Positions 1 through 8,707 of a stretch of DNA of 16,407 bases are shown in pieces. The stretch is from Acanthamoeba lenticulata. Taxonomy: Eukaryota; Discosea; Longamoebia; Acanthamoebidae. The position numbers and the translations under genes are program-made. How positions within the stretch are numbered: position 1 is the first letter of the stretch; the number at the start of each line of letters is the position of its first letter. Below the pieces are notes generated by a model. That model was given only the letters and a program-made list of their open reading frames with translations, did not search any database and was not told the DNA's origin. The DNA is taken from contig NAVB01001815.1 in the NCBI GenBank assembly GCA_002179805.1, positions 1 through 16,407 of the forward strand, given 5' to 3'.

Positions 1-699
1 ACCCGAACATCGCGCCCTACCAGTCGTTCGAGGCGTCCGAGGGCTTTTTCATTCTGGCCGTGGGCAACGACGCCCAGTTTGCCAAGTTCTGCAAAGCGGC
101 GGACAGGCCCGAACTCGCCGACGACCCGCGCTTCGTCACCAACGCCAAGTAAGTCCTTCGGGCCCTGCCTCCCAGATTTTGTCCCAACACGCGGCGCCCC
201 GTGACCTTTGCTGCGCTGCGCTGTGCTGGGACACACCTAGGCGAGTCGAGAACCGAAAGGCGCTGGCGGACGAAATCACAGAGCTCACCCGGCGACGGAC
301 GCAGAAGGAGTGGGTTGACCGCCTCACCGCCGTGAACGTGCCCTGCGGCTTCGTCAACGACATCGCGCAGGCCTTTGCCGACCCGCAGCTGCACCACCGC
401 AACATGTTCCTCGAGCTCGACCATCCCGCCTCGAGTACGTTTGCGCGACGAGACGAACATGCTTGGACCAACGGCCCTCACCTCGTGACCCACGCGTGCG
501 CCACACACACACACACACATACGCAGATGCCGCGTCGCCCGTGCCGCTCATGAATAGCCCCATCCACATGTCGCGCACCCCGCCAGAGAGCCGCCAGCCG
601 CCGCCAGCGCTGGGCGAGCACACGGACGAGGTTCTGCGCGAGCTCCTTGACCTGAGCGACGCCGCCATCGCCGCACTGCGCGACCGCGACGTCCTGTGA
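1..699 (+). CDS. Class III CoA-transferase (CaiB/BaiF family), 3' part, 5' truncated by window edge
   Basis: Exons 3-148, 241-434 and 527-699; the two introns are 92 nt each (GT-AG), and the frame is continuous across both. The translated end matches the C-terminal half of the CaiB/BaiF (family III) CoA-transferases, which move CoA between carboxylic acids; the eukaryotic member SUGCT (succinyl-CoA:glutarate) is mitochondrial. Visible family marks are the Rossmann-like piece ending in [11 protein letters not shown], the RxxWxxxL-type helix ([19 protein letters not shown]), [10 protein letters not shown], the [12 protein letters not shown] strand and the C-terminal [12 protein letters not shown]. 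The N-terminal half, including the catalytic Asp region, lies outside the window. The family call is firm; the substrate cannot be read from this part. Stop TGA is at 697-699, and no AATAAA was found just downstream. Confidence 0.9.
502..519. repeat. (CA)n microsatellite in intron 2 of the CoA-transferase gene
   Basis: Uninterrupted CA dinucleotides, about nine units, lie a few bases before the acceptor CAG at 524-526. They may act as part of the acceptor tract. Length polymorphism between strains is likely for such a run. Confidence 0.9.
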
Positions 700-1414
700 C
701 CGAGCCCAGCAGATATAAGATCAGGAACACGAACATAGACTACGGCTCTTGGCAAGGTATCAAGGCAGGACATGAGGCGAACAACAAGGCGCCACACGTA
801 GACGAGATATGGGGCCAGTATTTTTTTTTGTGGCTGTTCGGGTGTCCCCGTTAGTTGAAGTGGTTCTTCTTCGCGTGAGACAACCTGTTTCTTTTTAGGG
901 AGCGTAGTTGGCCGCTTCAACTGGCCCAATGTCCCACGGCGGTAAGCGAGCTTTGAGGGCGGAAAGCGGTTGGCTCATTTTTAGGAGTTAAACTCGCGTA
1001 TATGTCCTATTGGTGTATGTTCACCGCGCGGTCGGGGGCGCTGGGAAATACCCAGTGGTGCTTCAGAATTGTTCGTGTTGGCCGCCGCTGGTTGGGCCGA
1101 TTGAGGTGTTACCCCCGCGGACTACATGTCCTTCCTTCCGGTGTTGCTTCTTCGTTTCAGCGGCCCTGTCGCTCATACAAGAAAGCCCCTATCTGGCCTG
1201 AAGAACCAAGTCTGTGGCTTGTACCTCATAAACGTAACCCACATCTTCGCCTCCCTGTCTTGGCGGCTCGACTAACAACATCAACAGAAGCTTTACGCTG
1301 GTTACACGGACGAGGAATTACGGGATACCTGCAGCCAAGAAGAAGAAGGAGACGGTCTCGTAGCTTAGGCCAGAAAGAGCCAGAAAAAGATCGATCGTGC
1401 CCACACCGCCAAAG
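700..1414. other. Intergenic region between two plus-strand genes
   Basis: About 700 bases between the CoA-transferase stop and the ATG of the helicase-associated-domain gene. It holds a T9 run near 821-830 and no convincing coding exon: open frames here lack family motifs, coding-like composition and matching splice sites. It presumably contains the 3' UTR of the first gene and the promoter of the second. No clear TATA box or poly(A) signal was identified. Confidence 0.5.
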
Positions 1415-3028
1415 ATGATGGCCCCGAGCGCAGAAGCAGGCCATATCGCGCTCCGTGTCGGCCAGGCCCCCGACAGCGACCTCGAGCGCCAGATAGCCGA
1501 CATGAAGAGGCGGTGGCAAGAACTACAACAAGTTCTCGCATCTGTGTCGCCCCCCTCGATCTCATTATCTCCTTCTTCCTCTTCTTCTTTAGCGACGTCG
1601 AGCCCAACAGCGGCGGTCAACATAGCTGGTTCGATCCAACATCAACAATCTTCTTCCACGTCGCGGTTGCGGCCGCCCAGGCCGTCGCCGAGCTCTTCGC
1701 GCCGAGATAGCACCCCGCATCTTGTCGAAGGCGAGGATCAAGACCACGAGAACGACCTCGACGACGATGGCCAACAGGAACGAGATGGGGCCGACAGCCA
1801 AAACGAAGAAGAAGACGAAGAAGAGGAAGGTCTCGAGGAGGATGAGGGCGACGACGAGGGCGACCTCGATACGGACAGCGGCCCCAAGAGGAAGCATCCG
1901 TCGAAGAAAAACAACAACAGCAAGCGGCGGCGCCTGACCTACAGCTACAACGTCGATGATCGCAAGGCCTGGCGCAAGCGTCAGGTGGGCGTCGACGGCC
2001 TCACCGACGAGGAGAGATGGGAGAAGCGGATGAGCGAGCTGCAAGCCTTTAAGCAACGCTTCGGTCACGTCAATGTTCCCCAGAAGTGGCACGAGAACCA
2101 GAAATTGGCCAACTGGCTCAAGGTAGCGCTACGTCCCCAACCCTCGTTTTTGTCTTTCATCTTCATCTTCATCTTCTTCATCCATCCTTTGGGTGAAGTT
2201 TATGATCCGTATTTCTCCGCCTTCATCCCTTCTTCTTACATCTGCCGCTGGGTCCAGCAGCTTATTGTCCTCGGGATATGTGGGTTAGGGGGGTGTGTCT
2301 TTTTCATTTGCTGGAGAAAACAACAAATTGGGGAGATTGCAACATCAATTCGCTGAAGTGGAACAAATTCTACCAATTGCGGTGGGCCGGTGGTAGATTT
2401 CACCATACCCGCCCTCGACCTCCCCGTTGGCGGGTCTGGAGTTTGGAAACTAACCGCAAGTGTTGCGTGCTGCTGTGCCATGCTCTTGTTGGTGCACCTC
2501 CTTGGTCGGGCCTGCTTGCTGCAGAACGTCAGGCAGCGGTGGACGCATGTGCCCCACTACCTCACGCCCGACAAGGAGGAAATCCTGAACGAGCTGGGCG
2601 TCAAGAAGTGCGAGCCCCTCGACGTCATCATCGCCAAGGCCAAGGGCCGCAGCGGTGGCGGCCCCGGTAGCGGCAGCGGCGGCAAGAGGAAGCGTTCTGC
2701 GGTCGCCACGGCCAGCTGCAGCGATGACCCGAGCGCGTCGGCCAGCAGCGACGATGGGACGGCCGCGCCGGCTCCAAACAGCGAACGGCGGAAGAGGAGG
2801 CGAGCCAGCGCCCCCGAGCAGCGGGAGATGCCCGGTGCAACGGAAGCGGTGGCCAGAGGGGGAATGGTGATGAAGGAGGAGCCCAGCAGCAGCGGACCTC
2901 GACGCAGCGGGCGCAAGCGGAAGCCTCTGTTCGACCTGGTGACGCTTGAACTAGTCCAGCAGGAGCAGCTCCAACGCGCCGTTTCGCAATCGGACAAGTT
3001 TCGTCCACTGCCGCCGCCGGGCGTGTGA
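1415..3028 (+). CDS. Nuclear acidic protein with a single helicase-associated (HA) domain
   Basis: Exons 1415-2122 and 2525-3028 (phase-0 intron of 402 nt, GT-AG) give about 403 aa. The start is the ATG at 1415; a further ATG follows directly. Order: a short charged helix with a possible coiled coil (residues ~18-42), a Ser-rich stretch, a strongly acidic Asp/Glu block (~115-160), a basic nuclear-localisation-like cluster (KRKHPSKKNNNSKRRR), then one HA domain (PF03457-like) at about residues 200-255. Its hallmarks are W..R...L.AFK.RFGHVNVP, a W/LANWLK turn across the splice, and LTPDKEEILNELGV. The C-terminal half is low-complexity, Ser/Ala/Lys-rich with more basic clusters. HA domains were first seen attached to helicases, but no helicase motif is present here, so a DNA- or chromatin-binding role is inference. 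Joining the exons restores the HA domain, which supports the long intron. Confidence 0.75.
2156..2184. repeat. Short TTCATC hexamer repeat within the 402-nt intron
   Basis: Four or so near-perfect TTCATC units lie shortly after the donor of the helicase-associated-domain gene's intron. This is low-complexity pyrimidine-rich DNA; no function is claimed. Confidence 0.6.
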
Positions 3029-3311
3029 AAAGTACACCACCACGAAGCCATGAGACTTCGGAACGAAGAACGAGACCAGCGCCGCACGTGCTTCGCCCTG
3101 CCGGCGGCTTTCTTCACCTTTGTAGGGCAAACAAGAGTCATCTCTGCTCACATGCGGAACCATCTTAGCGTTACCTCAAATCTGGTCTATGTCTGTATTG
3201 GCTTGTCGCCGAATAAGACGTGCCCAAGAAGAACTCAAGTGCAAGTTTCTGTTTTAGGGCCCAATAGTATGTACATTCCAAGCGTGGCGCTGGGCTCTGG
3301 GCCAACTTAGC

Positions 3312-4222
3312 TCATGCGTTCAGCAGCATGTAAATGGACGATCTGCGTGGCTGTGTGCTTGCGCAACTCTCGGCCACCAGGGAAGGGCAAGGGGACTGTA
3401 TAGCTTGAGTACGGTTCTCGCGCTCCCGTTGACGCCGGGCCCGCATACCACACGCATTGCAGAGCCTGCATAAGAGCGGTGAATTACACGTTGATAGGCT
3501 CGCGCTAAAGGATGGGGGACTGTGCGTACCGACGGCCGGAGGAGTCCTTACGCCATTGAGAAGTATCGCTCCGAGAGCATCTGGCGCACTGATGGGGTAT
3601 GAAGTGATCGTCTTGAACGAGCTTGCACTTGCCCGAGCCGGCGTGTGTCTTGCACACCTGTAAAAGAGAAGTCTTTGTCTTGATTGCTGCTGGGGGCGGG
3701 CTTGGACTTGAGGGAGAACTAGTCGTCGTTGAGGCGCTTTCAAACGATGGTTGTAGCATGTCGATTGAATGGCGAGGAGGGGAGAAGAAGCTTGCGCCGA
3801 AGGCGTCCAAAAGGTGTTGCAGTCTTTGCTGCAGCAAGGCGACGTCCGTTTCGCTCAGAGTCTGCTCTACCATCGCCCTCTTGCATGCAACATAAAGGTA
3901 CAACCAAGCGTCTCTTGCCTACAATACAAGCAGTCAACGAGGTCAGCACCAGAAGCAACGTTAGACCTCTTTCTAGTGAATTATTGAACATACCTGGTGC
4001 AAAGGGTGCTGACTGTACATTGTGAGCATAAGAAGGTGTCTGAAGAAACTGGTCAGGACCTGTCTGGCAAGGGAAAGGGTGACAAGGGCGCACACAGAGG
4101 CGTGCTTGGCTTGCTGCCTATTGCAGTGTAACAAAAGAGAGCTGCAATCTGATCTGGCCACCCACGTGTGGACCTGCAGGCCAAGAGTTTTTACTTTTTT
4201 CTGAGTTACCAAGCGGCATCAT
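3312..4222 (-). CDS. GATA-type zinc-finger transcription factor (class IV finger)
   Basis: Proposed exons on the minus strand: 4222-4210, 4059-3994, 3866-3530 and 3465-3312, all phases consistent, about 189 aa. The last two exons are firm: their 64-nt intron cuts through the finger, and splicing joins CARC...WRKDSSGRR to LCNACGMR, giving C-X2-C-X17-C-X2-C (Cys ~120, 123, 141, 144). The 17-residue loop is the animal/fungal type; most plant GATA factors have 18. A basic tail (RARRQRERENR) follows the finger as usual. Before it lie a Leu/Gln-rich helix (VALLQQRLQHLLDAFG) and a Ser/Pro stretch. The first two small exons are less certain; a simpler alternative starts at the ATG at 3873. The product should be a nuclear protein binding GATA-like DNA sites; its targets are unknown. 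Stop TGA is at 3314-3312. Confidence 0.75.
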
Positions 4223-4485
4223 AAGAAAGGTTGCCGGTGGCGTAATTTCCTTTTCTTGTCTAGAACCTTGCCATTACAGGTGCGTTGGGGCCTTTGTCCA
4301 GGAACAAGGACGATAGGCCTGGTGGGAGCCAGCACGTTGGCCGGGTGGAACAAAGCCCAGAACAGACAAGACAAGGTTTGAATTGGTTGGCTGGTCCCGA
4401 ATTATACCCTATTGAGAAAGATGCGTTGCTCAGCAGCTCTATCCAGGCACAGGCCGGGCAGGGCACGTTGCGTTGAAGCACACGT

Positions 4486-4491
4486 TTTATT
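4486..4491 (-). terminator. AATAAA poly(A) signal on the minus strand
   Basis: AATAAA read on the minus strand lies 25 nt beyond the TGA at 4518-4516 that ends the open frame of the RhoGEF locus. This supports that frame ending there rather than being part of the downstream GATA gene. A chance match is possible. Confidence 0.5.
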
Positions 4492-4515
4492 GAATGTGAA
4501 GTGGAACCACGTTGC

Positions 4516-7459
4516 TCATGAGGCGTTCTCCAACGACTCATCCGCTTCACTTGGAAAGCTGCATAACATGCGTCTTGGTTTTGACCATTGGAGTGACGAC
4601 GTGCTCCGCCTTTGAGGCCCCGTCGATTGCGACCAGTGTGGAGACACGGCAAAGCTGTTGGTTGCCTCCGCCGGAACTGCGTTGCGCTGTTCAATGGAGA
4701 TCGACCGCGGGGAAGCTGAGTAGGGAGATGACGGAAGAGAGGACGAGAGCGTAGATGAGCGCTGGTGGAAGTCAACAGCGTGCATGGGAGACCGCGGTTG
4801 TGGTAAGTAGGGCGAAGAGGTAGCACTGAAGCTGGACACCACGCTGAGCATGTTCAGCGCCTCGGCCATCAATGGGGACATTCATGAGTTTGAAGCGAGC
4901 ATGACATCCAGTTGTTGGCCATAGAGCTTCAGTAGTTGCTGATGCATCTCTGCGCGTTCATTCAGCGCCTGCAGCTGGAGCCGCAGATACTTGTTGTCCT
5001 CCATCTGGTACTGCATCTCACACTCAAGCACCACTCGCTCTTGGCGCAGTTCCTTGACCTGATTGCGTAGCATTCCAACCTCCCGTTTGTTTCCAGAGTT
5101 GTTGTCGACAGACTCATCTCGGTGGTCGGTCTTCTGCTTCAACAAACGGTACTTGCACTTGAGCCTGGCGATCTCATCGCTCAGGCGTTCTGCTCACTCC
5201 AGTGCCTCTGCCTTCAGCCTTCATTCATTGCGCAGGCTCTCTCGAAGCACTTCCTTGTCGCTCCTTGTGGAGGAGCCTTCAGGACGAGGAGAGCTTTTAG
5301 TACTTGTGGCTGACGGTGGAGGTGGCAAGTCCGACCGTTCCCGTTCTGGTGTTGTGCAGGAGGCAGCAGTTGGTGTGGTCGGATGAAGTGGTGGTAACGT
5401 TGGCACGGGAGATGGCGGTGAGGTCGTGGTGGGTGCTGGGGAGGCAACAGGTGATACGGTGTTGTTTGTAGAAGAGGAGGGGAGGGTGGTGGTTCCGCCG
5501 TACAGGCGTGAGGAATGTTGTGGGGAACGATCAGGCGCCTCAGTCTGGTGTTGGTTGATGGGAGGCGTGGTGGACGGGGAGGAAAAGGAATAGCCGGCGC
5601 CATATCCGCTCGACTTGGGTCGCTGTGGCGAGCTGATGGTTATCTCTTTGGAGTCGTCGTGGCTTGCTTCGCTTCCAGAATCTGACTCGGCTTGTCCCGC
5701 TTTCGCCTCTTCTTTAAGCGCTTTCCTTGTTTCATGCATATGGACAGCAGCTGCAAGGGCTACTTCAGCGTTCTTGGCTGTTTCACTCGCCCATTTTGTC
5801 ATCTCCTCCGCACTCTGCGTTGTCGGTTCGATCGTGTAGACAGCGTCGCCCATATGAACCACCTCAAAGGCGTTCTCTGTGCTGAAAAAAGGGATGAGTG
5901 TCCTGACCGTCAGCAGAAGTCAAACAAGGTCTCACACCTGTGAGGTGCGGCGCGTGCATCTGAGTTCGCACAACGACAGTGTCAAGTGGGATTTTGTGGA
6001 GCACGTGAAACATTGAATCAACGGTGTGCCTGCGGCCTGACGCACTATCATCCCCACGTGAGAAATAAGGCTTATGGGGTACAGTTCAGGTCGTGATACC
6101 TCTTCTTGGCCATTAAGATGAGGTCATTGAATAGATAAACCTGCACCTCCTTCAACATCTTCTTGTGGATGGTGACGTTGAAGGTGCCCTCACATATGAA
6201 CACCTTTTTGGTGGTGATGAGGTCCATTCTCTGAGATTACAATACTCAAGTAAGCAATCATCCATACTGCCCTCTTGCGTGATGTACCTGGCTATCTTTG
6301 AACTCAAGTCTGTGAAACACAGCTATCATTTGGTCAATGTTCTCAGCCTGTCTTGTCCGCTCATTAATCAAGCACAGTAGGTTTGTCATCGCCACACTTG
6401 CCGCTTGAGTTGCTTGCCAGTCAGGATGGCTTTCTTCAGTGTGTTTTGCCAGTTCCTGCAATCATAATGGTCATTAAAGAAAAAGCGTAATGAAAATATC
6501 ATGTAGTGTACCTTCAATAAAAGAGGGTATTTACAGATCCGCTGAAGTGGGGCAATGAGGAAGCTGTCCAAGTAGAGCAGTCTACATTCTGGCAGGACGA
6601 AGCAATCCTGCAAGTAAATAAAGGATAATTAGTAAGTTAAAAAAATCAAAATAAAAAAAAAATATCTCTTAGGTGACGAGGCGTTTACTTCGATAAATTT
6701 CAAAAAAGAAGGGTACTGTGTCTTGAAATGCTGCAACCTCTCTGTGCTGTATAAGTGATTGCTGCAGTATACCAGGTATATTGGAAACTTGTTGATCTGT
6801 AGTCTATTTAGCAAACAGAAAGGGCAATGTTGAGCATTGAAAAGTACCCATTTGCATAATAATGGACCAATGATGGAGATGACTTGCTGTTGCAGCTACA
6901 ACATTTTAAGCTCTTTAAGGAACTCTTGGTTAAGCTCAATTATGGACTCTATATTAGCAAACAGTTGCAAGATCTCTTCCTTTGTCAGCTGCTGCTGTTG
7001 GCGGATTGGGGTCAAGAAGACCTGATGTTTGACAAAAAAATGCACTCACCCGATAAACAGCACAATCACCACTTAGGGCCTAAGCGCACCTGCTTAATTA
7101 TGTCAAGGTCTTTGTTGTAGTTTTCCTCTGTGGCGATGAGTTCAAAGATCACTGCCTGTCGCTGCGTCTCTGCAGGACTCAGTTGTGCTAGGATCTGTGA
7201 CCTACCACGGTCAAATTTGTGCGAGCCACCGTGCAAGGGGAAGGAGCTCACGTGCCTCAGCGCTTACTGCGGAGGTAAAAGATAAAGATGACGGCCGGTA
7301 CGCCAAGTCCCAAGTTCGTTCTGCAGTAACAGACTCTCAGACACGCTGCCAACAGGGAGGGATTATGCAGCAGGTACTTGGGCGTGGGGACATGACACGG
7401 CCAGAATCGGTGTCGTCCAGGTTCAGTGGAAGCTCGAGTGGGGGAGGTAGCTTGTGCAT
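4516..7459 (-). pseudogene. RhoGEF with DH-PH domains and C-terminal coiled coil, interrupted by four in-frame stops
   Basis: Ten exons can be laid out with matching phases: 7459-7378, 7320-7268, 7194-7090, 7021-6848, 6796-6689, 6607-6512, 6455-6288, 6230-6100, 6044-5938 and 5876-4516 (introns 51-81 nt). The product would be about 794 codons. Exons 3-7 spell a DH (RhoGEF) domain: RQAVIFELIATEENYNKDL, LFANIESIIELNQEFLKEL, IYLVYCSNH and the core helix FLIAPLQRICKYPLLLK. Exons 8-10 give a PH domain (VQVYLFNDLILMAKK ... AFEVVHMGDAVYTIE), then a Ser/Pro/Thr-rich linker, a coiled coil and a Ser-rich tail. DH-PH proteins load GTP on Rho GTPases at membranes. The frame contains TAG at 6898-6896 inside DH and TGA at 5223-5221, 5196-5194 and 4884-4882. 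No GT-AG intron that I could place removes them. The start at 7459 (MHKLPPPLEL) is inferred. Domain identity is firm; pseudogene status is the best reading of the stops. Confidence 0.75.
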
Positions 7460-7935
7460 AGCTTCTGGGCTGAATGTTACAACTCTGTGACGTTATACTG
7501 ATCCAGCTTGGTGGAAATGCTTTGTTGAAGCCGATGGCCCTGCCGTCAACTGCTGCCGAGCTGACTGGCTAAATCGACCAAGCACAGTTGTTCGAAAAGA
7601 TGTCCCTCAAACCAGCTATGTGTGATGCGTGAGGCATCCGGGGAGCGCAAGGCTCTTTGTTCGCTAGCGTGAAGCCTTTTGGTAAGAATGCCCATAAACT
7701 GAGCATGCTTCGACAAAAAAGGAAGCGACTCGACAAAAACAGCAAAGAGCTCATTTAAGGTGGCAGGCTTGAAGGGAAATGCAATCCCAGATAAAGGGCG
7801 GAAAAAAGGGGGGAAGAGAGCGGAGAATCTGTCGCGTATTTGGGTGCTGCTGGCCTAGCACTGTACCCTTTCTTTTCTTCCTCTTCCCCCCCTTGCGAAG
7901 CCCCCGGCCTTCGTTTCCAATCAATTCGCGCCAGC
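7460..7935. other. Divergent promoter region between the RhoGEF locus and the beta-NAC gene
   Basis: No exon was recognised here. The right end carries an unbroken 29-nt pyrimidine run (7866-7894) about 40 nt before the beta-NAC ATG, resembling the oligopyrimidine starts of translation-related mRNAs. The rest is mixed-composition DNA with no clear TATA box. Confidence 0.5.
7866..7894 (+). promoter_or_regulatory. 29-nt pyrimidine tract upstream of beta-NAC
   Basis: An unbroken C/T run lies about 40 nt before the ATG. In animals, mRNAs for ribosomal and related proteins begin with a terminal oligopyrimidine tract; whether transcription starts in this run is not known, so the match is suggestive only. 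Confidence 0.35.
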
Positions 7936-8610
7936 ATGAACGCTCAGAAGCTCGCTCAGCTCCAGCAGGGAGTCCGGATCGGTGGTAAGGGTACCCCCAG
8001 GAGGAAGCACAAGGCTCCCAGGTAATTATGAAACGCCGCTCTCCGTCCGCAGTATTACCCCTAGCTATACAATATCAATTCGCGACTACGCGAGCGCTCG
8101 CATAAGCCGAAGCGATTTGCGATGTTAAAATGCAGTATGCGCATTTGTTGCCGTGTAGGAAGAAGACTGCTCAGACCGACGACAAGAAGCTGCAGAGCCA
8201 GCTTCAGAAGCTCGGCTGCCAGCCCATGCAGGGTAATTAACGCTTGATTGTCCTCTTGTATCCTTGCGGCGCTCTCATCGGTACTTGCGCCGCGCAGGTA
8301 TTGAGGAGGTGAACCTCTACAAGGATGACGGCACTGTCATTCACTTCAACAACCCCAAGTTCCACGTCGGCAGCGGCGCCACTATGTACGTCGTCAGCGG
8401 CCGTGCTGAGAACAAGACCATCCAGGACATCCTCCCGTCCCTCCTCCAGAGCACTGCTCTCGGCCAGGCCGCCGCCGCTGCGGCTGCCAAGAAGGTAATT
8501 TTACACTCCGCATCGTTTGTAGCGCTCAATTTATTCCAATCTCACGCCATTTGGCTCCGCAGGGTGATGATGATGTGCCCGAGCTCGTTGAGAGCTTCGA
8601 GTCCTCCTAA
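7936..8610 (+). CDS. Nascent polypeptide-associated complex subunit beta (BTF3-like)
   Basis: Exons 7936-8021, 8159-8232, 8298-8494 and 8563-8610 give about 134 aa with consistent phases; all three introns start GTAATT. The N-terminus carries the basic ribosome-contact motif RRKHKAPRKK (residues 22-31), which anchors NAC to the ribosome. The second exon holds LQSQLQKLGCQP, and the third the NAC domain, beginning GIEEVNLYKDDGTVIHFNNP and continuing through the VSGRAENKTIQDILPSLL helix. An Ala run precedes the short acidic end (GDDDVPELVESFESS). Beta-NAC pairs with alpha-NAC at the ribosomal tunnel exit and shields emerging nascent chains. The length is slightly below the usual 150-165 aa, mostly because the C-terminal tail is short. 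The ATG at 7936 fits the conserved N-terminus. The 3' end converges on the EngB-type gene, with about 100 nt between stops. Confidence 0.95.
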
Positions 8611-8707
8611 ATGTTTCTTCCTTCTTGAACAGAAACAAAAACCATACAATCCCCAATTGCGGCCACATTTTCTTCCGATGTGAATCTAAATTTAATATGA
8701 ATCGAAT

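Noticed and set aside
1002..1418. A 138-codon plus-strand open frame in the first intergenic region
   Set aside because: It has no domain, no coding-like composition and no splice partner, and it overlaps the start of the HA-domain gene in a different frame.
1628..1637. GGTTCGATCC, an exact tRNA B-box match
   Set aside because: It lies inside the first exon of the HA-domain gene, and I found no A box or pairing acceptor stem at the right distances.
4260..4826. A 188-codon minus-strand open frame overlapping the RhoGEF tail
   Set aside because: It runs in another frame across the likely gene end, poly(A) signal and intergenic spacer, and shows no protein pattern.
4882..5223. In-frame TGA codons as selenocysteine sites
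   Set aside because: They sit in or next to a charged coiled coil and a Ser-rich tail rather than a redox motif, a TAG also interrupts the same frame, and no SECIS-like element was seen.
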